A stretch of 64,000 nt of DNA from JALORV01 sp963780715 (lineage in GTDB: Bacteria > Pseudomonadota > Gammaproteobacteria > Burkholderiales > Burkholderiaceae_F): the NCBI GenBank assembly GCA_963780715.1, contig CAWADK010000019.1, positions 185,071 through 249,070 on the forward strand. The letters run 5' to 3'. A program made the position numbers and the translations under genes. Position 1 is the first letter of the stretch; each line of letters begins with the position of its first letter. This document shows positions 50,223 to 60,612 of the stretch, one piece after another. A model generated the notes under the pieces. It worked only from the letters and a program-made list of their open reading frames with translations. It had not been told where the DNA came from and did not search any database.

Positions 50223-53200
50223 TCACTTCAGCGAGAAGTCAACCCGGGTCTTCGGCCCCTTGTCCTGGATGCCCTCGGCGGTGAGTCTTGGGTTCGACCA
50301 GGAACAGGCGCTCGCGTGAAATCTTGCCCTGCGTTTCGAGGTGGTTCCGGACGGTAGTGGCGCGTTGATTCGCCAGCGCCCGCAGGTCTTCCGGCGTGAC
50401 AGCGAGGTTGGCGAGAATCAGCGCCTCCATTTCGGGTGCGGGGATCGACTTGGCGATGCCGATGAAGTTGCGCGGCTTGCCTTCAATGTCCTCGTCCGAA
50501 TAGACACTTGCGATCAACGCTGCACGCTCCTCGGGGCTGACCGTGACGGTGCCGGGATCGACCGCGTCGCCTCCGCGGCGGACCAGGCCCTTGACCTTGG
50601 CAGCCTTCAGCTTCGCGTCGTATTTCGCGCGCCGCACGCCGTCCGTGTCGGTGGCAGGCTCGACGCGACCGATGATGTCGAGCTTGAGCCCCGGTCGGTC
50701 GCTGAGCGCCTTGGCCAGCGTATCGAGCCGCTTGGTCTGGTCGTCCTTCAGCGCCGCGGTGCCGGGGGCGAATTCGATGTAACCCAGTTCCTCGCCGCCG
50801 CCAAAGGCCGCCGCCAGCAGCGTGAATGGCGCGGTCACAACCTTCGTCAGCACATTCACGATCACCTGAATGATGATGCCGCCGACCGAAAACTTCGGGT
50901 CGTCCAGCGTGCCTGAAATCGGCAGATTGATGTCGATCTCGCCCTTCGAGTTCGTCAGCAGCGAGACCGCGAGCAGCACCGGCAGCTTGGTGGCGGTAGG
51001 GCTTTCGACCTTGTCGCCGAACGTCAGCTGATCGAGGAACAGGTGATTATTGGCGGCCAGCTTTCCGCCCTCGACCTTGTACTTCACCTCCATCGACAGC
51101 TTGCCCTTGACGATCGGGTAGCCCGCGTACTTCACCGAATACGGCGTGAGGCGCGGCAGGTCGACGCCCTTGGTGCGGCCCTCGATATCGAGAAAGAGTG
51201 TCGGCGCCAGCGGATTGAGGCGGCCCGTGATGTCCACCGGAGCCTCGTCGTCGATCTTCCCGGCAAGCGCCAACGTGGCCGGCTCGGTGCTGTCGGATGC
51301 CAGCGTGGTGACCGAGCCGGCGAGCCCGGTCATGTTGGCGGTGTAGTTCGGCTTGATGAAGTTGTCGGTGAAGTTCACGTTGCCGCGCGTGAATTCCATG
51401 TGCCCAAAGCGCAGGATGGGACGCGGCGCCGCCGGATCGACAGTCGTGGATGTAGCCTTTGCGGTCGCGGTCGCAGCGGTGGCAGACGACGTGTCGGTCG
51501 TGTTGCCGGCCATCTCCCGATCCACCGGCACGACAGGCTCCGACTTCGGTGCGACCGTCGCTGACTGGCGCATTCCCGGAAGATGCGGCGGGTGCTTCAG
51601 TCCCCGCGGTATCCGCGCCGCGCTTGACGATGTCCGCCAGGTTCAGGCGACCCTGCTCGGAGACGATGACGCGCGCATAGAAGTCCGAAAGCGCAAGCTT
51701 GCCTACGACGACCTTCGGTACTTCTTCGCCCAGTTTCAGATCGATCTGATCCAGGTCCAGCACCTGCCACTTGAGCAGGTCATTCTCGCCACGGGCATCC
51801 AGCAGGTGCAGGTTCCCGAGCCGGGCGCTGCCCTTGTAGTTGATGTGCAGCGGGGCCGCGTCGGCCTTCTGGTTGACGGTCACGATGCCGCGCGCCGAGG
51901 CCTCGGCGCGCGCCAGCACGGCGTTCAGCCTTGCGGCCAGGTACGGTCGCACCGCCGACACGTCGAGGCTGCGTGCGTCGACGCGCAGGTCCGACGCGAT
52001 CGGATTCCAGCGAGCGCCGCCCTGGACTGACAGCGTGCCACCGCTTCCGAAGGTGGTCCTGAGCGCAATCTCCGCGCGCTCGCTCCCATCACTGACGACA
52101 TTGCGCGCCGTTCCCGTGATGTTGGAGGTCCTCACCTTGACGTTCGGATCCACAGCCAGATCCTCGAGCCGAAGTTCGCCCCGCGCGACACTGGCTTCCT
52201 TCAGCAGGACCTTCCACGGCGGCGTTGTGCTCTCCGTCTTGCCTGGCGCGTCGCTGCCGGCTGCTGCGGGCTTTGCGTGCAATACCTGCAGCCAGTTGAT
52301 CTCGCCGTCCGGAAGCCGCCGCAGCGTCGTGCGCGGGGCGTCCAGGGACAGTTTGTCGAACGTGATCCGGCGCCCGGTCAGGTCGATCGTCGCGCCGTCG
52401 ATCGTCAGCCCGGCCAGGTCGAAGTCGGCGCCAATTCCCTTCGGACCGCGCAGCGAAATGTCCTTGCCGCGGACCGAAAGGTCGCGCAACGCGACGCTGA
52501 AGGCCGGCTCCGCGGCGGCAAACTCCAGCACGCCATCCACGTCACTGCTGCCGTCGAGTGTCCCGTTGACGATGTTCGCCAGATAGCGCGCGGGTGCACG
52601 CAACCTCGCGTTCCGCATGGCGAGCGCAAGGCGTCCGCCAAGCGGCGCGAGGCCGACCTCGCCGTCGAGCGACGCGGTGCCGCCGCCCTCGGCGACATCG
52701 AACTTCACCTGGACCTTGCCACGCTCCGGCGCTGTCGTGGTCAGGTTCGCCGCATCGGCCTGCACATTGACGGCCTGCAGCCGGAACGTTCCGGCGGAGT
52801 CATCCGCCAGGTTCACGGTGCCATCACGAACCGACGCGTGCCTGAGCGTCAGTGCGAGCGGTGCAGTTGCGCCTGCAGTGGAGGTAGGCGCCGTTGCCGT
52901 GCCGGCCGGTGGAGCAGGCGCAGCCTGAGAAGGCTGCTGGATGAACTGAACCCAGTTCAGCGCACCTGTCGCATCGCGCATGACTTCGATGGTCGGCGCA
53001 ACCAGTGCAACATCGCCGATGACGGCGCGCGGGACAAAGGGCTCGACTTCGTCCAGCACGACGGCCAGCGACTTCCACGCCATCAGCGGCTTCGGCTGTG
53101 TCGCCGGCGCGGCAAGCGCAAAGTCGGTCACCTCGAAGCGGCCCGAAACGATCGTTCTTGCAGCGACAGCGGGCCGATCGCCTCGTGCCGGTGCAGCGCG

Positions 53201-53989
53201 CCGGAACGCGACCCGCAGGTCCGTACTAAGCGCGCCCCGCGGGATCGCGAAGTTGAGCCGTACCGGGGAGTAGGCAAGGTACTTCGGAATGTCGAGGCCA
53301 TCGAGCTTCAGATCGATCGCCGACTCGAGCGTTTCCGCAAACGGGTGAGTCTCGCCCTTGAGGTCGATTGGCGTGCCGTCGAGCCGTGCCGACAGCACGG
53401 GCTGCACGTCGATCTCGACGTGCGTGGGAAGGTTCGACAGGAAGGGGATGCCGAGCGTGATGTCACTGGCGACATGCTTGGACCCGAGCGGCCGGTCATC
53501 AAAGCGAATGCTGCTGTCACTTATGCGGATGTTGTTGAGCGAAAAGCGCGGCGGGGCTTCGTCCGTCTTTGGCCGCGCCTCGATGCGTTTGACGATGTCA
53601 CTGAAGTTGAAACGCTGGGCCTCGAGCCGTACGATGTTGGCGGTGAGGCCGTCGATCGAGAGCGCGTCCAGCACCGGTGCGCGGTGGTAGAGCGACAGCG
53701 ACGACGCGTTGACGATGACTTCGCGCACGGAGAGCAATGGAGTGTTCTCGCCCGGTGCGCCCTCGATGACGACGCCTCGCATCGTCGCCCGCAACGTGAA
53801 GGGATTGGCGCTGACGCTCTCGACTCGCACCGTGCGCCCCAGTTCGCGCGAGGCGACTGTCTCCAGGCCCCAGCGCACGGCTTTGGGAATTGCCAAGTAG
53901 CCGACGACGCCAAACAGGACGATCAGCACCGTAAGCGCGATGGCGGCCTTGCGCAGCCGGGCGGTCAAGGGGCTGAGTGCCATCGTCAT
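50223..53989 (-). pseudogene. Large DUF748 envelope protein with OmpA-like C-terminus, frame-broken twice
   Basis: The reading starts at ATG 53989 with an N-terminal membrane anchor (IALTVLIVLFGVVGYLAI). It continues as AsmA/DUF748-type beta-rich repeats (SLNNIRISDSSIRFDD, LRHASVRDGTVNLADDSAG, ILRFGHMEFTRGNVNFTDNFI) for over 1000 residues. Between about 51510 and 51580, in a low-complexity linker, the frame shifts to a second open frame. Near 50288 an extra A shifts it again, and the protein ends LTAEGIQDKGPKTRVDFSLK at 50223. The last part (GYIEFAPGTAALKDDQTKRLDTLA) is OmpA-like. AsmA-type proteins span the periplasm and move phospholipids. Without correction two ORFs (51047-53989 and 50239-51573) would be called. 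Confidence 0.8.
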
Positions 53990-54014
53990 TCGCTTCGCAG
54001 TTAAAAGGACGGCG

Positions 54015-54692
54015 TCAGGAGGCGCGCACCGACTGGTCCCTGAGCAGGCCCAGCAACTCTGCCGGACGCGCGATCACGGCGTCGGCGCCCCAGTGCTCGA
54101 TCGGGATCTCGTTTCCCAGGTATCCGTAGGCGGCCGCAACCGTCCGCATGCCCGCTGCCTGTCCGGCCTGCACATCGCGCAGATCATCGCCGACGTAGAG
54201 CGCTTCGTGGGCGACACGTCCGGCCTGACGCAGGGCATGGATGAGCGGCGCCGGGTGCGGCTTGGCGTGCGCGGTGGTGTCACCGCTGACCACACAGACC
54301 GCGCGCTCCGACAGGCCGAGTGCGCGGACGAGCGGGTCGGTGAAGCGCGCGATCTTGTTGGTGACAATGCCCCACGCGAGCCCGTCTTGTTCCAGGCTTC
54401 CCAGCGTCTCGGCCATCGTCGGGAACAGCGCGCTGACCTCGCACAGGGCCGATTCGTACTCGGCAAAGAACTCCTGGCGCAGCGCTTCGTAGGCGGCGTC
54501 GGCAGGCGCCAGCCCGAAGGCGCGCCCGATGAGCCCGCGTGCGCCGTGCGACGCCACGGGTCGCAATTCCGACAGTGGCAGAGGCTCCCGGCCGCGCGCG
54601 AGCAGCATCCGGTTGACCGCGCCGGCGAGGTCGGGTGCTGTGTCGGCCAGCGTTCCGTCGAGGTCGAACAGCACGAGGCGTATGCGGGTCAT
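54015..54692 (-). CDS. gph: Phosphoglycolate phosphatase
   Basis: This HAD-family hydrolase removes phosphate from 2-phosphoglycolate, a product of DNA repair and oxygenase side reactions. The 225-residue protein has motif I LFDLDGTLADTAPDL, motif II in IVTNK, motif III Lys in HAKPHPAPL and motif IV YVGDDLRDVQAG. ATG 54692 is 2 bp from the ubiG stop, so the two genes are coupled. The order gph after ubiG is typical of beta- and gammaproteobacteria. Confidence 0.94.
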   Translation of the reverse strand: MTRIRLVLFDLDGTLADTAPDLAGAVNRMLLARGREPLPLSELRPVASHGARGLIGRAFGLAPADAAYEALRQEFFAEYESALCEVSALFPTMAETLGSLEQDGLAWGIVTNKIARFTDPLVRALGLSERAVCVVSGDTTAHAKPHPAPLIHALRQAGRVAHEALYVGDDLRDVQAGQAAGMRTVAAAYGYLGNEIPIEHWGADAVIARPAELLGLLRDQSVRAS

Positions 54693-54694
54693 CT

Positions 54695-55396
54695 TCAGCC
54701 CGGTTTGCGAAATGCCATCAGGTAATTGACGTCGGTGTCGCGGCCGAGGGCGACAGACTGGGTGAAGGGGTTGTAGCTCATGCCGACGATCTCGTGCAGG
54801 TTGAGTCCCGCCTCGCGCGCATAGCCCGACAACTCGCTCGGCCGGATGAACTTCGCGTACTCGTGCGTGCCACGCGGCAAGAGGTTCAGCACGTACTCCG
54901 CGCCAACGATCGCGAGCAGGAACGCCTTGGGATTGCGATTGATCGTCGAGAAGAAGACCCAGCCGCCGGGCCGGGCCAGGGCGGCGCAGGCGGCGACGCT
55001 CCGGGCCGGGTCCGGCACGTGCTCGAGCATCTCCATGCAGGTGACGACATCGAAGGTGGCCGGACGCTCCTGGGCCCAGTCTTCCGCGGTGCCTTCGTGA
55101 TAGGCAACGCGGGCACCGCTTTCGATGGCGTGGAGCTGGGCGACCTTCAGGGCCTTGCCGGCCATGTCGATCCCCGTGACGTCCGCTCCGCGGGCGGCCA
55201 TCGCCTCGGCCAGCAGACCGGCGCCACAGCCGACATCGAGAGCGCGCTTGTCTCCGAGCGCTGCCAGGCGATCGATCCAGGCCAGGCGAACCGGGTTGAT
55301 CACATGCAGCGGCCGCATCGGCCCGTTGGGATCCCACCAGCGGGCGGCCATGTCGCTGAACTTGCGCAGCTCCAGTTGATCGACGTTAGCTTCCAT
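54695..55396 (-). CDS. ubiG: Ubiquinone biosynthesis O-methyltransferase
   Basis: It performs both O-methylations of ubiquinone synthesis using S-adenosylmethionine. The 233-residue protein shows the SAM-binding LDVGCGAGLLAEAMA motif, the TCMEMLEHVPDP motif and the family opening KFSDMAARWWDPNGPMRPLHVINP. ATG 55396 is used; a GTG directly before it is an alternative. It is separated from ompA by a terminator, so ubiG-gph forms its own unit. Confidence 0.95.
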   Translation of the reverse strand: MEANVDQLELRKFSDMAARWWDPNGPMRPLHVINPVRLAWIDRLAALGDKRALDVGCGAGLLAEAMAARGADVTGIDMAGKALKVAQLHAIESGARVAYHEGTAEDWAQERPATFDVVTCMEMLEHVPDPARSVAACAALARPGGWVFFSTINRNPKAFLLAIVGAEYVLNLLPRGTHEYAKFIRPSELSGYAREAGLNLHEIVGMSYNPFTQSVALGRDTDVNYLMAFRKPG

Positions 55397-55493
55397 CACG
55401 ATGATGTTACTTCCTGGCGAACCGCAGTTTCGTGAAGTTGCATCGCGCGCGCACCAGGCCGTCCGAAGGGCGAGCCCTGTGCGGGCGATGAGC

Positions 55494-55523
55494 TAAAAAA
55501 AAGCCCCGCCGAAGCGGGGCTTT
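55494..55523 (-). terminator. Rho-independent terminator of ompA
   Basis: On the minus strand AAAGCCCCGC and GCGGGGCTTT pair around TTCG and run into a stretch of T residues, 19 bp after the ompA stop codon. Confidence 0.93.
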
Positions 55524-55541
55524 GATCAGCGAGAAGCTCGC

Positions 55542-56297
55542 TTAGCGACGGACCGGGCGGGTACCTACCACCTCGACCTCGACGCGACGGTTCGGCTGCA
55601 AGCAGTCGATCAGTTGCTTCTGGTTGCGAATCTCGCCCTTCGCGGACGGATCCGGGCACTGCTTGACCGGGTTCGCCGGGCCCTTGCCTTCCGTGTAGAC
55701 ACGGTTCGGCTCGATACCCTTGCTCACCAGGTAGTCCTTCACGGACTGGGCACGACGGACGGACAGGTCCATGTTGTGCTTCAGCGAGCCGAGTCGGTCG
55801 GTGTAACCCACGCCGATGATCACTTCCAGGCTCACGCCGGCCAGCTTCGACACCAGTTCGTCGAGCTTGGCCTTGCCGTCCGGACGCAGAACTGCCTTGT
55901 CGAAGTCGAACAGGGCGTCAGCGGCGAACGTCACCTTCTCGCTCGTCGGCGCCGGAGGCGGCGGCGGCGGGGGCGGCGGCGGCGGTGCCGGCGGCGGGGG
56001 CGGCGGAGGCGGTTCGCAGACCGGCTTCGGCATCAGGTCCTTGTCGCACTCGCAGCCAAGGGTCCAGTTCGGGTACGGTGCACCCTGGATGGCAGCCTTG
56101 GCGGCGCGCTCGACGCTCCACGAACCCGTACGCCAGCACAGGCCGAACGGATCGCGAACGACGACGCCACGCGCGTCGATAACGTACGGGCTCTCTTTGG
56201 TATCGACGACGACGATGTCCTTCATCTGGGCGGAAACCGTCCCAGTGATGGCCATCAGTGCCGATGCCAGAAGGCCCAGCTTGATGGATTGCTTCAT
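55542..56297 (-). CDS. ompA: OmpA-family outer-membrane/peptidoglycan-binding protein
   Basis: The 251-residue precursor has a signal peptide (residues 1-23, ending TVSAQ), an N-terminal domain of about 75 residues with WRTGSWSVERA and a CEC motif, a polyproline linker of over 20 residues, and a C-terminal OmpA domain. The last has TFAADALFDFDKAVLRPDGK and the peptidoglycan-binding NMDLSVRRAQSVKDYL, and ends in PNRRVEVEVVGTR. No 8-stranded barrel is visible, so this is the short betaproteobacterial form. It should link outer membrane and peptidoglycan. GAGGAG precedes ATG 56297 and a strong terminator follows. Confidence 0.92.
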   Translation of the reverse strand: MKQSIKLGLLASALMAITGTVSAQMKDIVVVDTKESPYVIDARGVVVRDPFGLCWRTGSWSVERAAKAAIQGAPYPNWTLGCECDKDLMPKPVCEPPPPPPPPAPPPPPPPPPPPAPTSEKVTFAADALFDFDKAVLRPDGKAKLDELVSKLAGVSLEVIIGVGYTDRLGSLKHNMDLSVRRAQSVKDYLVSKGIEPNRVYTEGKGPANPVKQCPDPSAKGEIRNQKQLIDCLQPNRRVEVEVVGTRPVRR

Positions 56298-56391
56298 ATT
56301 GCTCCTCACTCGAGATAAGGAAGACCGGCCGGGGTACCAACTCGGCCGGATGTGACTCGCGCCGCATCGGCCGATGATGGCGACCCGAAAG

Positions 56392-57741
56392 TCAGGCCAA
56401 CCCCGCCGTCTGAAGCGCTTGCCGACAGCGATTTTGCCACGCATGCACCAAGGCCGCGGTCTGGCCGGGCTCCCTGGCTTGAGCTTCCGCAAGCACCTGT
56501 CTCATTCTGACCACAGATCGGCCCGCCACCCAGACATCGGTCGCATGCTCGCGACCCGCCGCGTACACAAGTTGCGCCACGGGATCAAAAACAGGCTGGG
56601 TTTCGAGACTCGAGAGGTCGAATGCGGCCAGATCGGCTGCTTTTCCTGCCTCGATCGAGCCAATACGCCGCTCCAGCCCCAGCGCCCGGGCTCCCCCGAG
56701 AGTGGCGGTCTCGAGTGCCACAGGCGCCGGCAGGGCGCTCGGGTCGCGCCGGACGCCCTTTGCGAGGAGGGCGGCGAGCCTGAGTTCCGACACCATGTCG
56801 AGGCGGTCGTTGCTGGCGGCACCGTCGGTGCCGATCCCCACGTTCACGCCGGCGGCGAGCAGCTCCGCGACCGGCGCGATGCCGCTGCCTAGCTTCAGGT
56901 TGGACGCCGGGCAGTGCGCCACCGACGCGCCGCGCTGGGCCAGCAGAGCGATCTCGTCCGGCTCGAGGTGCACGGCATGCACGGCGATCAGCCGTTCCGT
57001 GACCAGGCGCAGGCGCTCCAGGCGTGCAAGGGGGCGTTCGCCATGCAGTCGAATCGACTCCTCGACCTCGTGCGCGGTTTCGTGCAGGTGCATGTGCACC
57101 GGCAGGTCGAGTTCCTCGGCGAGCACCGCGATGCGCCGCAGGGTGTCGTCGCCCACGGTATAAGGCGCATGAGGCGCCAGCGTGAAGGCCACCAAGGGGT
57201 CATCGCGGTACAGGTCGCGCGTCGCGAGACCCTTGCGCAGGTAGTCCTCGGCGTCCACCGCGTACGCCGTCGGGAACTCGATCGCGATGATGCCGACGAC
57301 CGCCCGCATGCCGACTTCGCGCAGTCCGCGCACGGCAGACTCCGGGTAGAAGTACATGTCGGAGCAGCAGGTCGTTCCCGCACGGACCATTTCCAGCGCG
57401 GCGAGCCGGGTGCCGTCGTGCACGAATTCCGGCGACACGAGTGCTCTTTCGAGCGGCCAGATGCGTTGCTCCAGCCATTGCATCAGTGGCAGGTCATCCC
57501 CAATGCCACGGAAAAGCGCCATCGCCGCATGGGTGTGCAGGTTCACCAGGCCGGGGATCAGCGCATGGGTCGGAAGCGCGACCCGCTCTGCAGGCGCATA
57601 GCTCGCGCGGGCGTCGGCCGTGGGCAGCAGATCGACGATGCGGCCGTCGGCGACGACGACCGCATGGTCCTCCAGCACAACGGCACGCGGCACGATCGGA
57701 ACGACCCATCGCGCCTCGATCACCAGGTCGACGGGGTTCAT
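56392..57741 (-). CDS. mtaD: 5'-methylthioadenosine/S-adenosylhomocysteine deaminase (TRZ/ATZ family)
   Basis: The 449-residue amidohydrolase deaminates methylthioadenosine or related purine nucleosides. The metal-binding HTH motif (LVNLHTHAAM, His69 and His71), the HMHLHETAHEVEES segment, VAHCPASNLKLGSG and the GTDGAASNDRLDM motif are all present. Exact substrate within the TRZ/ATZ group is inferred from resemblance and from its usual place beside ubiG in related genomes. It is divergent from gyrA, with a 235-bp gap holding both promoters. Confidence 0.9.
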   Translation of the reverse strand: MNPVDLVIEARWVVPIVPRAVVLEDHAVVVADGRIVDLLPTADARASYAPAERVALPTHALIPGLVNLHTHAAMALFRGIGDDLPLMQWLEQRIWPLERALVSPEFVHDGTRLAALEMVRAGTTCCSDMYFYPESAVRGLREVGMRAVVGIIAIEFPTAYAVDAEDYLRKGLATRDLYRDDPLVAFTLAPHAPYTVGDDTLRRIAVLAEELDLPVHMHLHETAHEVEESIRLHGERPLARLERLRLVTERLIAVHAVHLEPDEIALLAQRGASVAHCPASNLKLGSGIAPVAELLAAGVNVGIGTDGAASNDRLDMVSELRLAALLAKGVRRDPSALPAPVALETATLGGARALGLERRIGSIEAGKAADLAAFDLSSLETQPVFDPVAQLVYAAGREHATDVWVAGRSVVRMRQVLAEAQAREPGQTAALVHAWQNRCRQALQTAGLA

Positions 57742-57976
57742 GTCGTTGAATGGGTCATATAGGCTGGTTTGAACGCGGGCGGCGCATCAGAGCACAACGC
57801 GCTGGGGTTGGCGAGCGGTCCGTCGGACGGCCTGACCGACTGCTTGCACGGTCGGCGCGGCGGATGGCTCAATGCCCGGGCGAGTGCGCTCGGACTGGTA
57901 GAATTTTCGATTGCTTTCCAGAGTTCTGAGTGGTCAGGGAACGGAAGTCCCCGGCCGGCTCGACCCGCCCGCCTCG

Positions 57977-60598
57977 ATGGATCAATTCGCGAAGGAAACC
58001 CTGCCGGTCTCGCTCGAAGAGGAGATGCGGCGTTCGTATCTGGACTACGCGATGAGCGTGATCGTCGGGCGCGCGCTGCCCGACGTGCGCGACGGCCTGA
58101 AGCCGGTGCATCGTCGGGTGCTCTTCGCGATGCACGAGGCGAACAACCACTGGAACCGCTCCTATGTGAAGTGCGCGCGCGTCGTCGGCGAGGTGATGGG
58201 TAAATACCACCCGCACGGTGACACCGCCATATACGACACGCTGGTGCGGATGGCGCAGGACTTCTCGCTGCGCTACATGCTGATCGACGGCCAGGGCAAC
58301 TTCGGCTCGATCGACGGCGACAGCGCGGCGGCGATGCGCTACACCGAGTGCCGGCTCGACAAGATCGCAGCCGAACTCCTCGCCGACATCGACAAGGAAA
58401 CGGTCAACTTCGTCCCGAACTATGACGGCAAGGAACGCGAGCCGTCGGTGCTGCCGTCGAAGATTCCGAACCTGCTGATCAACGGCTCGGCCGGAATCGC
58501 GGTCGGCATGGCGACCAACGTGCCGCCGCACAATCTCTCGGAGGTCATCGACGGCTGTCTCGCGCTGCTGCGCCGGCCCGAGACCACGGTGGACGAATTG
58601 ATCGAGCTGATTCCCGCGCCGGATTTTCCGACGGCCGGAATCATCTATGGCCTCGAGGGCGTGCGTGAGGGCTATCGCACGGGCCGCGGGCGCGTCGTCA
58701 TGCGCGCCAAGACGCACTTCGAGGAGATCGACAAGGGCGCGCGCAGCGCGATCATCGTCGACGAACTGCCCTACCAGGTGAACAAGCGCGTGCTGCTCGA
58801 GCGCATCGCCGAGATGGTCAACGAGAAGCGCCTCGAGGGCATCTCCGACATCCGCGACGAGTCCGACAAGTCGGGCATGCGCGTGGTGTTCGAGCTCAAG
58901 CGCAACGAAGTACCGGAGGTCGTGCTCAACAACCTCTACAAGCAGACCCAGCTGCAGGACACGTTCGGCATCAACATGGTCGCGCTGGTCGACGGCCAGC
59001 CGCGCCTGCTCAACCTGAAGCAGATGCTGGATGCCTTCCTGTTGCATCGGCGCGAGGTCGTCACGCGGCGCACGGTGTTCGAACTCAAGGAGGCGCGCAA
59101 GCGCGGCCATGTGCTCGAAGGCCTCGCGGTGGCACTCGCGAACATCGACGAGTTCATCGCCATCATCAAGGCGGCGCCGACGCCGCCGGTCGCGAAGACC
59201 GCGTTGATGGCGCGCGCCTGGGACTCGTCGCTGGTGCGCGAGATGCTGACGCGCTCCGGCGCCGACATGTCCGCGTATCGCCCGGACGGGCTCGAGGCCC
59301 GCTTTGGACTGCAGGACGATGGGTTGTACCGCCTGTCCGAAGAGCAGGCCGAGCAGATCCTGCAGATGCGCCTGCAGCGGCTGACGGGGCTGGAGCAGGA
59401 CAAGATCGTCAACGAATACCGCGATGTGATGGAAACCATCACCGACCTGCTCGACATCCTGGCCAAGCCTTCGCGCATCACCGACATCATTGCCGACGAG
59501 CTGCTGGCGCTGAAGAGCGAGTTCGGTGACGCACGCCGTTCGGAGATCGTGCGCAGCGCGCAGGACCTGATGACCGAGGACCTGATCGCGCGCGAGGACA
59601 TGGTGGTCACGCTGTCGCACACCGGTTACATCAAGAGCCAGCCGCTGACGGACTATCGCGCCCAGAAGCGCGGCGGACGCGGCAAGCAGGCGGCGGCCAT
59701 GCGCGAGGACGACTGGATCGACCAGCTCTTCATCGCCAACACGCACGACACGATCCTGTGCTTCTCCAACCGCGGGCGGCTCTACTGGCTGAAGGTGTGG
59801 GAAGTGCCGCAGGGCGCCCGCACGGCGCGTGGCAAGCCGATCGTCAACATGTTCCCGCTGGCCGAAGACGAGAAGATCACCGTGGTACTGCCGATCTCGG
59901 AGTACGACGCGCACCACTACGTCTTCATGGCGACCGCGATGGGTACGGTCAAGAAGACGGCGCTCACCGAGTTCAGCAATCCGCGCAAGGCCGGCATCAT
60001 CGCCGTCGATCTCGATCCGGGCGACTACCTGATCGGTGCCGCGATCACGGACGGACAGCACGATGTGATGCTCTTCTCCGACGCCGGCAAGGCCGTCCGC
60101 TTCGACGAGAACGACGTGCGGCCCATGGGACGCACCGCGCGCGGCGTGCGCGGCATGCAGCTCGATGACGGCCAGCAGGTCATCGCCATGCTGGTGGCCG
60201 AGGACGAAGAGCAGAGCGTGCTGACCGCGACCGAGAACGGCTTCGGCAAGCGCACGTCGATTGTCGAATACACGCGCCACGGGCGCGGAACCAAGGGCAT
60301 GATCGCCATCGCGACCAGCGAGCGCAACGGCAAGGTCGTCGCCGCAACGCTGGTGCGGGGCGATGACGAGGTCATGCTGATCACTACCGGCGGCGTCCTG
60401 ATCCGTACCCGGGTGGCGGAGATCCGCGAAATGGGGCGTGCCACGCAGGGCGTCACGCTGATCGCGCTCGACGACGGCACGACGCTTTCGGGATTGCAGC
60501 GCGTGGTCGAGCGCGACAGCGAGGCCGGCAACGGGCACGACGCTGCCGAATCCGCGCCGGAGATCGAGTCACCTGACGCGCCTGCCGCCGAGGACTGA
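57977..60598 (+). CDS. gyrA: DNA gyrase subunit A
   Basis: This subunit of the ATP-dependent supercoiling topoisomerase has 873 residues, typical length. The catalytic Tyr122 lies in AAMRYTECRL. The quinolone-determining region reads GDTAIYD with Thr83 and Asp87; Thr at 83 is the normal state in several proteobacteria, so resistance is not implied. The C-terminal wheel contains the GyrA-box QKRGGRGKQ. ATG 57977 gives MDQFAKETLPVSLEEEMRRSYLDYAMSV. It leads the gyrA-serC-pheA-hisC-tyrA cluster. Confidence 0.97.
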   Translation: MDQFAKETLPVSLEEEMRRSYLDYAMSVIVGRALPDVRDGLKPVHRRVLFAMHEANNHWNRSYVKCARVVGEVMGKYHPHGDTAIYDTLVRMAQDFSLRYMLIDGQGNFGSIDGDSAAAMRYTECRLDKIAAELLADIDKETVNFVPNYDGKEREPSVLPSKIPNLLINGSAGIAVGMATNVPPHNLSEVIDGCLALLRRPETTVDELIELIPAPDFPTAGIIYGLEGVREGYRTGRGRVVMRAKTHFEEIDKGARSAIIVDELPYQVNKRVLLERIAEMVNEKRLEGISDIRDESDKSGMRVVFELKRNEVPEVVLNNLYKQTQLQDTFGINMVALVDGQPRLLNLKQMLDAFLLHRREVVTRRTVFELKEARKRGHVLEGLAVALANIDEFIAIIKAAPTPPVAKTALMARAWDSSLVREMLTRSGADMSAYRPDGLEARFGLQDDGLYRLSEEQAEQILQMRLQRLTGLEQDKIVNEYRDVMETITDLLDILAKPSRITDIIADELLALKSEFGDARRSEIVRSAQDLMTEDLIAREDMVVTLSHTGYIKSQPLTDYRAQKRGGRGKQAAAMREDDWIDQLFIANTHDTILCFSNRGRLYWLKVWEVPQGARTARGKPIVNMFPLAEDEKITVVLPISEYDAHHYVFMATAMGTVKKTALTEFSNPRKAGIIAVDLDPGDYLIGAAITDGQHDVMLFSDAGKAVRFDENDVRPMGRTARGVRGMQLDDGQQVIAMLVAEDEEQSVLTATENGFGKRTSIVEYTRHGRGTKGMIAIATSERNGKVVAATLVRGDDEVMLITTGGVLIRTRVAEIREMGRATQGVTLIALDDGTTLSGLQRVVERDSEAGNGHDAAESAPEIESPDAPAAED

Positions 60599-60612
60599 GC
60601 GAAAGCCGCACC

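Noticed and set aside
55950..56015. GC-only triplet tract as a DNA repeat element
   Set aside because: It is the in-frame polyproline linker of OmpA.
58211..58237. GyrA Thr83 as a quinolone-resistance mutation
   Set aside because: Thr at position 83 is the wild-type residue in several proteobacteria, and Asp87 is retained.
57869..60538. 889-codon open frame antisense to gyrA
   Set aside because: The product is low-complexity and mirrors gyrA codon positions; gyrA itself is certain.
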